Below, piece by piece: positions 1 through 15,909 of a DNA stretch of 64,000 nt. How positions within the stretch are numbered: the first letter of the stretch is position 1; every line of letters starts with the position of its first letter. The stretch lies in the NCBI RefSeq assembly GCF_019649055.1, contig NW_026570323.1, positions 372,001 through 436,000 of the forward strand, given 5' to 3'. The notes beneath the pieces were generated by a model. That model was not told the origin of the DNA, ran no database searches, and saw only the letters and a list, made by a program, of their open reading frames with translations. A program made the translations under genes and the position numbers. This DNA is from Paramacrobiotus metropolitanus. Taxonomy: Eukaryota > Tardigrada > Eutardigrada > Parachela > Macrobiotidae.

Positions 1-539
1 ATATAGATATACTACGGTTACAAGTTCCAAAAACAACCAAAATCACTCCCTTCCTCAATTTTACTTCTGCCCGGCAAAGTCCCTAAAACTGCGGCAGCGT
101 TTCCCTGCATTATCGCAAGACCAATGCGCCCAATGCGCTGTTTTAAGAAGGCGGTAGATCGGCTTTCTCCTGTCTTTCCGCGAATCAGGCGTCAAACGAA
201 GCTGACCATGTCAACGCAACATGGTCACCGCAGTGCTTACAATTAGTGCTACTGCTTACCACCTACGGGAGACAGCACGAGTACTATAGAAGGACTTACA
301 GCTGACAAGAACTGTCAAAGTTTGTGTGATGATGATGATGATCAGCCTAGATCAGGGCTCGTGAGTTGTTTTGATAATTAGCGTTTGTAAGTATTTTCCA
401 GTTTCAAGAAACGTCGTTTAAATCTACGAAATTCTTGCTGGAAAAATAAAAGAACTTCATAATTTTATTGCAACAGGCAGTTTTGTGGACAGGCACTCTC
501 CAGATTCCCGCCAGCCGTGAATACGTGCATTCTGTAATC
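1..539. other. intergenic, no gene seen
   Basis: This stretch lies upstream of the first BTB gene. I see only a short GAT trinucleotide run near 330 and an AT-rich segment before the start codon at 540. No open frame here looks like any of the families in the window. Confidence 0.5.
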
Positions 540-3500
540 ATGTCTCAGAGTTCGACACTCTCCTCCATCTCATGGTCAGACCGTCGCGGAGGAGTCGAGA
601 AGATCGCTGACTGCATGAAAGAAATGTTAGCCCGTGGAGAATCGAGCGATGTACAGTTCGCGATAGGACGCAGCTATGGCGCAGCGCAGGTCTTTCCAGC
701 TCACAAGTGAGTGCTCGACACTGGCTTGTGCCATATCGTTCTGTAACTGATGGAAATCTTTTTTTTGCAGACTGATCATGAGTGCCCGAAGCAATGTCTT
801 CCACCAGATGTTCTATGGAGCTCTGCCAGAGAAGTGCACGGCTCCCATCGACATTCCCGACATTCTCCCTGATGCATTCGCTAACATGCTCAGTTGCTGA
901 ACATGCTGAACAGTGTAGCTGAAGAAAAGTACATCACTTGTAGGTCACAGCATCGCTGATAATTATAGTACTATGCTTTTACTATAGCATTTCTTCTGAT
1001 AAGATTCTTCACATTGCACGCATACGAACATTCTGCAGTTATATCTATACCGATGCCGTGAAAAGTCTAAGTGAAGATAACGTTTTTGAGACGTTGAACT
1101 GCGCCGATAAGTACGATCTGCCATCGCTAGTGGACACGTGCACGCGCTTCATCCTAAGCCAACTCAAAACGGCGAACTGCCTGCAAGTTCTGGATAAGGT
1201 TGGTTCTTGTTACTTCTCATACGTTTGGCTGTGCTTGCTGCCACAATCTCCGCTTCGTCCCTATATTTCTTCGCATCTTGCTTGTTATAGGCGGTTCAAC
1301 AGTCATGTGCGGCGCCGGTCATCAAGGAGGAGTGTTTGCGTCTGATCGACGTGTCCGCGGGGACTATCTTGCAGTCGGATCAGTTCTGTGCCATCGGACA
1401 AGAAGCGCTGCGAAGTATTCTTGAGCGGGATACGTTTGACGTCGACGAAACTGCCATCTACTCATCGCTTGAAAGGTAGAAGTACTGTAATTTCAAAGCA
1501 GCTAATTGCTTTTGTTGGCGGTCTGGGGGGCGGTTCACTGTCCCTTAAAATTTAAATTTGAGGAAATGCAGTACATACTGTATATCATATTATGCATCTA
1601 TTTCGAACTCGGCGATGCCATGTACAGTAATTTGCTGTAGTAAACTGCATGTTACCGTGCCTCCCAAATTAGACGTGCCCTGCTGTTTTATGAAAAAAAA
1701 GACGCCGTCCCGAACTTATCGTCCGGGGCGCCTCAGTCACTTTCTGCGCTTCCGGTTTGTAGGTGTGCCGTACAGTTGAAATGGTACATGGTGCTAGCAA
1801 GTAAAGTACTACAGGTAAGTTGAAATATTAAACACCCTCTGTGGTTTTGAGCGCCCCTCCACGCTCTCGGAGAGAATACAAACCCAAGGCGTTTGGTATC
1901 TAATGTACGGTAGAACAGGGCGTTCTTGATTTGCCCCAGCATTTGTTCGGTGTGATGATTATGTTCGGTATGTGTGATGAACATTATCACTGTCGCATTG
2001 CTCCGCAGGTGGGCTGCGTATAACTGCAGCCAAAGGAACATCGATGCATCGTCCGTCAACCGACGGGAAGTGTTGGGCGCTGTGCTGTATCTTGTTAGAT
2101 TTCCGCTACTGACAGATGCCCAGTTACTGGACGGGCCGGCTAAGGTACGTAGTAACGAGGGAGATACCCGAACACGTCCGCGTCAGATCAGCATACACTT
2201 GGTACCATTAGAATCCTTAGAATTTCAGCTATTTTCTTTGATAATCAAAATACCCCCAAGTAAAGAACTCGAGTTTAGGGATCCCTGAGAAGCCAGCACA
2301 GATATGATGGCTGATTTCCATCGAAACGTCAGCAGACGCCATACAGAGCTATACGGCGCGCCTGTACGGATGCGAGATTGCGCAACCGTCTTTCAGCGAA
2401 GTTAAATAGCGCTTTATCGATAGCTATCGCAGTTTTTTAACTCATTAAGCGCAGCAGCATCGACTAGCTGCATAGAGATCAATGCAACCGCGGATGCTGT
2501 GCGCGCGATAGGGCAAAATGGGTGAGACAGCCGTCAACAAAACCAATACAGAATCAACAGATTGCAGTCAGACTGTGCGTAACGCATGGCGTATCTAGGC
2601 TGGACAATGCGTACGGCGCCTGCTGACGTTTCGATGGAAGTCAGCCATCATATCTATGCTGGCTTCTCAGAGATCCCTAAACTCGAGTTCTTTATTTGGG
2701 GGTGTTTTGATTCTCGAAGAAAATAGCTGAAATTCTAAGGATTCTGATGGTACCAAGTGTATGCTGATCTGACGCGGACGTGTTCGGGTATCTCCCTCGT
2801 AAGTAGTACGTAATCAAGTACGACATGACTTTCCTCAGGGCCAAATAAACCGGAGCTCGGACTGAAGCCACCTCGGAGACAAATGACAACCATACACGAA
2901 ACGAAATATTTATGTTAGTGTAGACTGGTTTGTTATTGCAATCGGAAGCATGGGACATCTTTAACTACAAGCACGCCGCCATTAAACCGCAGCTCCCGTT
3001 TCCTGTTGAACCCCGACAAAGTTAGCGTGTTCATACGTTAAAATTAAAATTTCCATTTGCGTCTAATATTCCGCCGGTTCCAGGTGCGCGCTCTGGCGTT
3101 ATTAATTATACGATTCCGGATCTGAGGATGCTAGACGTTGCATGCATACTTAGCGATCCAGTAACGGTTAAGAAATTGTCCTGGTAAGCCGATGGCCCGG
3201 TAGTCTTCGCTGGTGCAGCGAATTTTGTTAAAAGTCTACAGCGGAGTCTTTTTACAGGCGGATCTCGGTTTCAGTTACGCCGATGCCGCCGCATGGTGTT
3301 CGTTGTTTGAGTTATTTCCTGCAGTGTGAGGGTAATCCGGAATCGCTGGTATGGACGTCGCAAATTAAAGGGGAGCTGCGTGTGCTGCCGTGGAAAGCAG
3401 AAATTGCACCTGTTAAAATACGTATGTTGATTTACTGTAGTCCTCTTGATATCAATCGAACACACGATTACTGAATTGTTCGTTGATTATTAAATTGTTT

Positions 3501-4453
3501 GGTATGTGATTTTTAATTAAATAGACTTAATTTTCTAGCCATCTCCCATTTGTTCTCACCCAAAGAACCTCGTGGAGGATTCAACTTTTATATGGAGCTC
3601 ATGGTGAGGTACTACTACAGATAGTACGTTCGGCAGTACTACTTCGATTTTTCTCATATTTCGGTCACTTTAACTTTTTAAGAATACGGTTTCATATTTT
3701 TGGTCAATGTCACTTACAAGTTACTACATCCCAAAGAACACGAATAGCTGCTGATCGCACAGTGTGCTTTGTTATTTGTTTTGCACAGGTCTGTAGTCAT
3801 CAAAACAAAATTAAAAATGTCGAAATTTAAAATATCTAAAATTTACAAAAATGGAAGAGCGGTTACGTTGCACTCGATCCAGTTCCTGCTCTTCAGTTGG
3901 TTATTTTATAGAAATTCCTTTAAATTTATACTTCGAAATTCATGAGTTTTCACTATGAAAACTAATCATTTCTGGGATTTTCGTTTGTCAGCAAAACTTT
4001 ATTTACACCAGGTGACCAAAATATGAAAATGTGCACTTGATGTGACCGAAATATGAGAAAACCCGAAGTACGAGTAGAAGCATGATTATCGCGTCTGCAG
4101 TTGGGAGTACTTTGGTTTTTATTCACTGCTCGCACACTTCAACAACTGAGCTGATGACAACAAGATTGTCAAATCTTTGCTATCAGCGATTCTGCTCAGC
4201 CGACCTGCACTCGCGTAGGCCAAGATCTGACATAATAACTGTAATGATGCCAATAATTTCCACTGTTTCTCGACTACGTCTATACGGAATCGTGTTATAA
4301 CTTCTACATACGCTACAGCGCCGTTGTACGTGATCAAAGTAAGAGTTTGTACTGCAGAAGCTGTTGAATCCGGTGAAAGGTTACGTCAATCCCATGGACT
4401 TCTCGTTGAAACTGCAAGCGGAATTCACTGCTGAGCTTCCGTCTGGAAGCTGA
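540..4453 (+). CDS. BTB-BACK-MATH protein, splice-site lesion in exon 2
   Basis: Likely Cullin-3 E3-ligase adaptor, inferred from domain order. Exons read as 540-706, 771-893, 1039-1198, 1291-1475, 2009-2144, 2924-3020, 3084-3183, 3258-3421, 3539-3603 and 4358-4453, about 430 residues if all are joined. The BTB fold (exons 1-3) shows SSDVQFAIGR, FPAHK and IDIPDILPDAF. BACK covers exons 3-5. Exon 6 is the hinge ending in EPRQ. Exons 7-10 give a MATH/TRAF domain with INYTIPDL, LSYFLQCEGNPES, SHLF and LLNPVKGYV, closest in my reading to the USP7 MATH domain. The start ATG matches the MSxxS start of the paralogs. Exon 2 should stop at CTCAG before a GT, but the sequence reads AG-TTGCTG with a stop at 898-900, so the copy is probably damaged. 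An inverted-repeat element lies in intron 5. AATAAA overlaps the stop codon. Confidence 0.75.
2155..2800. mobile_element. long-arm inverted-repeat element (MITE/foldback) in an intron
   Basis: The left arm from 2155 to about 2340 (starting ACGAGGGAGATACCCG) is the near-perfect reverse complement of the right arm from about 2615 to 2800 (ending CGGGTATCTCCCTCGT). Each arm is about 185 bases and the spacer about 275. It sits inside intron 5 of the BTB-BACK-MATH gene at 540-4453. The hexamer GTAGTA lies just outside both ends but a clean target duplication is not evident, so superfamily is unassigned. It has no coding capacity. Confidence 0.85.
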
Positions 4454-6035
4454 ATAAACACGGTGCGCGTTAGGATGTGGTTTACGAACGTCAATGCAGT
4501 GGATGTGCCAAGCGTTTGCGATTGATCGCCCACCCTGAATCGGCATGTTACGAGTGTCTTGGATTTTCGTATCCGTGCCTTTTTCTAATTTGCACAGTTT
4601 TGATCGCGCAGCATTTTTACAATTGATTTCTCAGATACTGTAGTGCATAATTCTGTTACTGCGATGTACAGATACCTTCTTTTTCAAGATATTTTCTCGA
4701 GGGGCTTTGTTGATACCTGCCAAATGAGCATTCAAAATTGACGAGTCTTCCAAGTAAAGCACCTTATTTCTTGTTCCAGCAAAACTAGCCGGAAGTAGAA
4801 CTTACTGTCGCCGCTTAAGCTAAATTCAATTTATTTGCTTAAGCAAAATTCGAACAGTGTTCGAATTTTGGCCTTCTTAACTAACGTTTAGCTATCGTAT
4901 TTTTTACAAACTGTTTTACTCGGGACCCCGAAATAAAGACCCTACTGAGGGGTCGTTTTTACAATACTCCCTCCCCCCTTTGAAAAAAAGTTTTCCACGA
5001 AATAAAGGCCCCATCCAAAACCCTTTCGAAATAATAGTAACGCTGGGTCACTATCTGATAAAATACGGTAATCGGTTTACTCAAGTCACGCCGTCCGACG
5101 TAGGCGGAAAGAACGATCTGTTTGTAATGGACATGTTCAACGTCCAACGTACGTACAAGTATAATGCGATCGAGGGCGATTCCGCGCAGAACAGTCTGCC
5201 ACGTACACTCATCTACCGCATCCGGCGGTTTAAATTGCATATTACGTTACCACAGGGTTGCATGCCGCTTAGGTCTGCATGCCGGTTAGGCGGTTATATA
5301 GCTCACAGCACGATGGCGATGCTATGAGAATGCTCGATAACCAGTTAGTTATTAACCATAAAAATATGCCATTTTCTGCTTTCGAAGTCTGTTCAGCGTT
5401 TCCCTTGTCTCCTGTTAACGGGTGTCCGGATTAAGTACTTAATTTTGCTCTGGCTTCCGGTTTGACTACCACAACAGAGTGTCGGAGTTACAGCTGCCAA
5501 ACGGCGTGCAAATAGAATCACGGCGGCTGCAACGTGTGCGAGCATTTGCAGTCGGCATAGTCCCACAAACAGCAGTGTATCCCGGCAATATTTCACTGTA
5601 TAGAACATTAAAATGAGGCGATGTTGCATCATGCATGTTAAAGTGTAGCATGTGCATCATGCAATTGCATGTTATGGTGTACTCAATATTGCAGCCGTGC
5701 TGGTTAATGACGAGCGATAAACTATTACGGTCTTACGTGTATTACGGTCTTAGGGGTATCAAATATACATGTATGCACCCATAGTTAGTTCACGCGGTTT
5801 TCTAGCTGGATGCACTCTACCCGGTTTTTCACTGTTTTGCTCTTACACAGGTTTATAAAAGTACATTTTTCAATATACTCTGACATATCTGAATAACTTC
5901 CCTTTATTTTAAAGTGTATCTTGAGCACCGATATTTTCTTAGTCGAGATCAAGGTGCTGGTGAACGATTGGTTTCCTGACTTTGTAAAGAGAACAACAGG
6001 TACGTGTCAGCTTGTCAGTCTTCCGGAAATCCAGC
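4454..6035. other. intergenic with a small hairpin
   Basis: There is no convincing gene between two BTB genes. A 12-base-pair perfect hairpin with a 3-base loop lies at 4844-4870 (arm CAAAATTCGAAC). A short local repeat of GCATCATGCA and GCATGTTA lies around 5620-5680. Open frames up to about 115 codons near 4980-5327 have no family resemblance I can name and no matching splice sites. Confidence 0.4.
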
Positions 6036-8274
6036 ATGTCGCAGGATGCCAATGTACAGCGACGCGGAACTCTTGCTGGCCTCGTCACTTGTATGAGGGG
6101 CATGCTGGCGACTGGTGAACTGAGCGATTTTGAATTCCACATCGGACAGGCTCATGGAGAGATGAAATCGTTTCGCGTACACAAGTACGGCCTTTGATGT
6201 TGACTGTTGAGCAATGTATACGGTGATGAACGTCGGAGAACCGCGGACGTTAGTACCGTTATTTATTAGGTACGTTCTGAGCATGCGCAGCCCGGTTTTC
6301 CGGGCTATGTTCTATGGAAGTATGGCTAAACCCGGGCAGAATACCGAGGATATTCCCGATATTCATCCAGAAGCCTTCGCTAATATTCTGAGGTAACTGC
6401 AAACATATAAATGTATTAATACTTATCTATCTCAAAGCGTTCAGATATGTATGTCTACATGTCGACTATATGCATACCTTTTGTCAGCAGTACGACACAC
6501 TACATTAGAAATTTTTCAGGGCGCGCGAAACGTAACTTTTATTGTTTGTATGCTAATCTGCTCCATGGACTTGACCGGTCATTTCCGGCCTTCGTTAACC
6601 CAGTTAATGGTCTACACTGGCGTCAAAAACGCTTTAAAATTTCAACTAACAGAGATGCAATATTCGTATAACTGATACTGATTTATTTTGAAGCTTTATG
6701 TACACTGACAAAGTGGACGACCTCGACCCCGACAACGCCTTCGCCACATGGGTCGCGGCTGATCGATATGATTTGCCCTTGCTGGTGGAAATGGCTTCCA
6801 AATGCGTCGTGAATACGCTTAACGTCTCGAATTGTTGGTACTATCTGGAGAAAGTTCGTCACGGCTCTAATAAATTATTATTATAGAAAGATCAACGATA
6901 AACAAGAGGACTGCACGCTGGGAATTACTTGCTGCTCCTTTTGCAGACCGGTCGTCTGGCAGCTGACTGTGAGCGTCTGCAGAAGAAGTGCTTGGAATTG
7001 GTGGACGTTCACAGCGATGTCGTTTTCCAATCGAAAGACTGCGATACGCTACCGCTGACTTCTCTGAAGCTGATTCTGGAACGCGATACTTTGACCGCGG
7101 AAGAGAATGTGATTTACCAAGCCGTTGAGCGGTAACCTACAGTTCCTTTTGAACTGAATTTTGGTTTTCGGAAGCCGAGATTATTTACGTCAGATGGCGT
7201 TGTATTAGATGGGCTAGGGCGGCGTGCCTCCGAAGTGACGAAGAACCTTCGCCAGCCATGCGGCGCTCCAAGTTGGGAGATGCTTTGCAACTCGTGCGCT
7301 TTCCGCTTCTCACTGATGTTCAGCTGGCTGAAGGACCTGGCATGGTAAGCTGACCTTTGCTACAGTGTGTATTGTTTGGCATTCGGCTAAGACTAACAAA
7401 TTAATAATCCGGGCGATGAAGGCGACAATCTGGGCGACAGTGTGGGCTATGGGCGTTTTGCTGAATGTCGTCAAGCAGAACATAACCTTCAGGGCGAAAA
7501 AACGTTTTCCGAAAAATTTTACCGACCAAGGTTTTATCCCATATTTAACCGAATGAATTTCAACAACATTGTGGCCGTAATTTTAAAATCCTTTTAATGT
7601 TTTTCGTCGCAACTTTATTAAAGTTAATGATGTCATTGAATGCTGCTAATATTAACTGGTGACCACTCCGTTCGCAGTCTTTCTCTCGGTTTCACAACCG
7701 TCTGAATTATCATTCCTAGTTAAGTTTTCCAGACGGGGACGTTGGTCGGCATACGAATTTTAATCCGTTTCTTGTGTAGACTGGTTTGCTGACCGAACAA
7801 GAGCGCATCACATTCGTTTGTGCAAGCGTCTCGCTAACAAATCGCCGGCCCAGTTCGGGACCAAGCCACGCCAGCACCGAGCCTGGAAGGCCGGCACAAC
7901 TTCATTTCCCGATGGAGAGGAGGTATTTGTTACTCTCTGCGCGGAATCCGTTGTCTGGGAAGCCGCGCGGGTTGCCCGGAATAATGTTTCGCGAGCAAAC
8001 TTAACGGTTGTGTTGCTGGCAAGACAGCCCAGCGGCGACGCAGCGGTTGTACACCGTCCATACGAAATTGTTCGTGCTGGGGATATCCTGCAATCCGGGC
8101 GGGAGGTGCGTGCCAACGTGGGCGAGGAAGACGCTCCCGTCTGGGTGGAAGCCATTTATCAATGCGGGCGTGCATGTCGTCCAACATGACAACCGCGAGT
8201 ACAGCGTCCAGTTCCGGGATATGACTATGCGAACCGGGCAGGTGATGGCCCGGAAAGCCGTTCTCCTGGGATAG
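6036..8274 (+). CDS. BTB-BACK gene with Tudor-like C-terminus, last exon frameshifted
   Basis: Exons are 6036-6184, 6270-6392, 6694-6853, 6947-7131, 7209-7344 and 7780-8274. Exons 1-3 encode the BTB fold (LSDFEFHIGQ, EDIPDIHPEAF) and exons 3-5 the BACK domain (YDLPLLVEM, LVRFPLLTD). The last exon should encode the hinge and a Tudor-like module as in the intact gene at 16407-18652. Its hinge starts in one frame (TGLL), moves to a second frame by about 7810 (RLCKRLANK through DILQSG), then returns to the first frame near 8165 (HVVQHDNREYSVQFRD) to a stop at 8272-8274. These are two opposite one-base shifts relative to the paralogs. Exons 1-5 are intact, so a truncated BTB-BACK product is possible. 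Otherwise it is a young pseudogene, or the assembly has two indel errors. Confidence 0.65.
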
Positions 8275-9703
8275 TCATTGACGGTATATTGTTAGGCCAG
8301 GTGGATGATGCCGGTACGCGCACAAAAACTGTCGTGTTTTCCATTTGGGCAACAGGGCTTTCGACAGCCGGTGCGAATTGTTTTCGTGTTATGTTAGAGT
8401 GAGATTCGTGGATCATCATAGTTATTATATGACTTCATTTGTGTGTCCACAAATATTTTATTTTATCGCACACCAGGAAATTACGCATGATAGACTTGAC
8501 AGTCAACGGTTTAGAGTATTTTGTCAATGTTTAAAATTCAATATAATAAATAGTGTGTAAATCCGCGCAAGCGTATTAGCTTATGTACAGGCTGTTGCCA
8601 AATAAAAGTCCGATTTATATTTGTCTTTTTGTATTTCTGTTAGCTGTTGTGCTTATAACGCAATAATAAGTTTTTGTCAAAATTTGTAGTGTATCTACTC
8701 ACTCTCGGTTAAAAATACGCTGGGAGAAAATAAGATTAAAAATTTGTTATAGGAAGTTTGCAGCCATTTCCGCCTGAATCACCGGCATGCTGGTTTCTGT
8801 TAAAAAGCAGCTCGGGTGCAAAGTGGTGAGCAGGTAATAAAGATTTGCCGTGAAAAGTACTGTACAATACAACACTCGTACGTACAGTATCTTCACTTGC
8901 GATATCTGGGAATTTTTACTTTGTCTGCAGGATGCACGTGGCATAAGCTGTAAAAATGCTATTAAAATCTTCGAGTAAAGATTTTAAGGTGTAGATTACC
9001 GTTCAGATAACGCTTCCGACACGAGCAGGAACATGCAGAAAATACCTAGAGGAGTTACATGAACCCAATCAACGTAGATTACTCACATCAATCAAATTAA
9101 TTTCTTCATTTGCCGTCTAAAGAAGGCAGTCACTTTCTGATTTGTCATATTGTGGTGGTTATTCACCTTTCTGATGATTCCGAAAACATATACATATTTC
9201 TCTCATGAAATTATTAGTGATATCTGCCAGTTTTCCGGTTTTCGATCGTGGCAATTTTGTTTTAATTTGCAATATTATTGTCTTGCCTAACCAGTTTCTC
9301 ACAATTATACAAGTATCTGAGCTTGAAAAGAGACTAGGTACATTGGTGTATTCTGACAATTTGCGCAATGTACACGTATCCTGCTTATAGTTCAAATACG
9401 CAGTACAATAACATTTTCCGCCATATATGTTGAGATAAAGCTGCCACAGCTTCCGCTGCACTTTTCGAAACCGTATTAGGTATTTAATAAGTGAAAATTT
9501 TTGCGTGAAGGGTCAATTTATAATCATATCACATAAACAGGTCCCTTTGAAAATCCGTTGGGAAAAAATTAACTCACGGAGGAAGCTAGTACATAACAAT
9601 AAAGAAAACAACAAACTTATATTTTAAACACGAAATGTCCAAACAGGTTCATAGCGAGTACCGGTACCCGGTAAACTGGTTCGCACGGAAAAGGCTAAGT
9701 CAC
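8275..9703. other. intergenic, AT-rich
   Basis: This AT-rich spacer separates the + strand BTB gene from the convergent - strand gene at 9704. I see no supported gene, repeat array or RNA. Confidence 0.4.
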
Positions 9704-12240
<2,537 letters not shown>

Positions 12241-13077
12241 CACGGAATGCCGGATTATCATAGACTGCATTTGTTAGGCGGCAACAACATAAAATTTACT
12301 TATGTAAAACGGATAATAACAAAGTATCACTTGAATTTCTTACCGATACAAACAAGGGTCACCAGAGTCTTCATTTTGAACGTAAAAAAGTGAAGTATGC
12401 CCAGATCGTTTTTGAGAAAAAGGGAAACAAGCAGCGAAAAAAAATGAGAAATGCACTAAAGCAACAAATTTTTATTGGATACTGGTGCTTTCTTTACGGT
12501 ATTTACAGCCGCATATACATTTGTACGTGGACAACACACCTACGCGATCGACGTGTAAGCATTAACTGTACGACAGTGATCGATGCGAGTGTTAACCTAC
12601 AGTAGAAAAACAATCATTAAAAACCTGTCGAAGAGTGCCTTTACGTGGATGGTGGGGTGGGGATACTATACGTACCTGTTTGAAACCCCTATACGTGTAC
12701 GGCGCCATTTACAACCCGCAGCATCTCGGCCGGATAATTAGACCGGTTGGGTACGAGAAGATGACACAGTAGGGGGAAAATGAGATTTTAACTGGATGTA
12801 CCGGTATGATACAATTATCTGTATTACGAGCACTTTTTACGTTGCCGAGTTAATCGACAGAGTACAGGTGAGTCTGGCTCTTGAGCGGACGTGGATTCAG
12901 TTATTTCAACCCAAGAAAACGATTAGTCAATTTTTCTAAATAAACATATCTGAACAGTAAACAAACAGTATTCCCTTTTTTAATCTAAAGTAGAAAGCTG
13001 CTACGCAGTTCTTCCTAGAAAGCAAAAAATAAGTTCCCCAAGTAATAAGCATTTACATACAGATGTAGTCTGGGAAA

Positions 13078-13873
13078 GGCCAATGTCAAAACGACGGCGG
13101 AATTTTATGCCGGCGGAAATTTTTTGTGGTCAAAACGCCGGCGGAAATTCTCGTGGTCAAACTGCCGGCGGAATTTTCTGAACGTGCATTTTTTTGTGGA
13201 AATCGCAAATTGATACAAAACCAGTCAACATTAACAAACGAGAACTACAACTTTAAAAAATTTGAAAAATTAAAAAAAAGCACAAGCAAACAAAAACACA
13301 ATGATAAAAGAATGTACGTACGTGCTCGAATACCAATCAGCTAATCTGCCGGCAGTTTGACCACGAGATCTCTGCGCGTAGAGATTCTTGTTCTGAGTTG
13401 GCTGTGCCAGTCCATATTCAGAGAAGTTGTGAGTCTTCCCAGAAAAGGCTCCAAAGGGATTAGGCTAGATCACACCTCAGTGTCATCGCCGCAGTGCCAT
13501 CGTCAAACACCTTGTTTGTCTCTTTTGCGCGGCTCAGGTATTCTCTTGAACGAGCTTGTTCGCTAGTTCTGTGCAAACTGCCGACGCAACAACGCCCATC
13601 CAGACTGAACATACATGCGGCCCGATAAAGAGGTTTATATTGATAACGGTGCGCCCGAATCTATGTAAGGTACATTGTTCTTGCAAAATTGTTTTTAACT
13701 ATGCACAGTAAATGAAATTAAAAGCTACAAAAATTCCGCCGGCAGTTTCACCACGAGAATTTCCGCCGGCGTTTTGACCACACAAAATTTCCGCCGGCAC
13801 AAAATTCCGCTGTCGTTTTGACCACAAAAAATTTCCGCCGGCAGAAAATTCCGCCGTCGTTTTGACATTGGCC
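13078..13873. mobile_element. GGCC-ended MITE with 9-base target duplication
   Basis: The element begins GGCCAATGTCAAAACG and ends with its reverse complement, with terminal arms of about 29 bases. Both ends also carry subterminal repeats of GCCGGCGGAA followed by GTGGTCAAA, and another copy lies inside near 13350. It is flanked by a perfect 9-base duplication TCTGGGAAA at 13069-13077 and 13874-13882. It has no transposase. A 9-base duplication fits Mutator-like or Merlin-like elements; this is inferred, not proven. Confidence 0.9.
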
Positions 13874-15158
13874 TCTGGGAAACTGCACGCGCTGCAACAA
13901 AACCATTTTTTTTGAAAAAGCGACTAAAATTACGAAGGAAGTATTTAAGAATAAACTGGAGCTGCCACGGTATACACCGCGTAGATATGTACCAGTGAGG
14001 ATCGTTTTTCGTCGGCTTTGTAATCGTTTCTGGATATCGAACAATTTTCATATGTAGTATGTACTGTTATACTGTATATGTACTTGGTTGCTTCGATTAT
14101 AGTGCATCTTTGGAGCTAATCATGTTAGCGGCAGTCGGCAGAAAAAAGTACTTTTGCAATCACGGTAATCAGTTTTAGGAGTGAACACCTAAAGGCAAAG
14201 ATGAATCAATAAAAGGTCACTCACCGGTTTACAGCAAAACATGAATAAAATATTGGAGTATTTTAACTTTTTCCAATCAAAGATGGTCAAGTGCTACTAA
14301 CCATTTCTGTCAGGCGTTACACCTTGGATTATTAAAGAGAAAAAAGGTTCATTTCTTGTCCAGCCGGCTGCGCCTGACCCTGAAGCACCAAGCGCTGTTT
14401 TCTGTTTATACCATGAATTCGTTTGGAGCGCCGAAAATGCTGCACTTTTCCGTGCCTTATGTGGCGTGGATGCTTCATAAAAAACTTGACCTTCTTGATC
14501 GACCAATCGCTTATGGAGAAACCAGAGCGGCTCTTCAGCGGCACCATTGATTCTGCTTGGTTACAAGTATAGAGTACTGCGATTGCGATCCGTTCGCTTC
14601 GCGAGCTTGATTATAGCACGGATCAAAGACCCAGCTCCTTCAGTTTCCTTAGTTTGCCCGTCTGGCATCGGCTTCCTTTCGTGTTCTGCCGCGGAAACAA
14701 GCGAAAATGCAGAAAGCACAAGCACATAACGTATCTCTCAACCACGCTAGAAAGAGTTCTTGCGACAGCGTCCATCCAGCAACGCCTACAGAAGGAATGG
14801 AATGCGCTAAGCTCTTTATAGGCACTTCGCTTGACGCCGAGATTTAACTGATGAAGTATCTTAGTTGTGACTGTTATTATACAAGATTCCCATATTAAAG
14901 TATTTTAACATACTTGGCAGGTAACGAAAGTTTTGCTGGGGCAAATGTCCATAAAAACCAAACTTTCCTGTAGAAAAGTTTTGGAAATTTCAGCTCAAGG
15001 CGTTTTGGACAGTTCGTTTGTCTGTAAAGGCGTACGCCGTAGCGGCAGCTACGTGGTGTCCAATCGCGCGAGTGCACACGTATGTTCTCTGAGTTCTCCT
15101 GCATGTTTCATTTTTGAGTTCTGGTTTCTCTGATAAATTTAATTTCTGTAAATGTAAA

Positions 15159-15252
15159 GTGGCAGTGGCACCTGCCACACTGGCAATTGCCACTGGCAGT
15201 GGCATCTGCCAGTACCGGGTCTGGCAAGCGATAAAACGTGGCAGATGCCACA
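15159..15252. repeat. GTGGCAG/CTGCCAC inverted-repeat cluster
   Basis: Repeated GTGGCAG, GGCAGTGGCA and CTGCCAC words occur in both orientations within about 95 bases, so the strand can fold into several overlapping stems. No protein or RNA family is recognised. Confidence 0.6.
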
Positions 15253-15909
15253 ACACTAAAATCCGTCGTAGGTGATTCTGGTCGCGTCCGGTCACTTCGG
15301 CAGCGTTAAATTTCGGGAACACGCGAATCACGTTTTGTCCAGTGCCCAAAATTTGGTGTCAAAAAATTAAAAATTTTGTAACGCTTCTTGGGGAGTGCAA
15401 AAGGTCGCAATATTTGACTCGTCAGATCCTTAGATTATTTCTGTTTTTTTTTTAAATTATGCACTAGCTGTAATGTCATAAAGCAGTACAAGAAAGTGTT
15501 TCCGTCCGACTACAGATATTTCTTCGCTTGGGAAATTCGAATTTTCCAGACACCAAAGAGTATAACACCATCGTATCTAACCAGCTGCAATCAGTTAAAA
15601 TGGCTACAAGATTTGTTAGCGCGTTTGTCCCCCTTCTGGGGACAGGAGAACAAAGAGACATCCGAAAATATTATGAACCTTAAGATCAGCCCATTAAATG
15701 TGTTGGTACGAGAATGGGTATGCTAAGAAACTGCTTTTTTTACTTCTATAGTCGTGTGACAAGCTTTCTGGGTTTATCGTCTCATGGTTTCTCAGGTGCC
15801 TTCGGTTCTTTTTTTTATATTTTAATTAGGTTAACAAGATCCAATTTTCGGTTGACAGAGACTGACGTTTTGCGGTTAGGTTATGGTAAATGCTTACTTC
15901 ACTGAGTTC

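Noticed and set aside
4980-5327. 115-codon + strand open frame
   Set aside because: No family resemblance, no paralog in the window, and unsupported by splice or start context.
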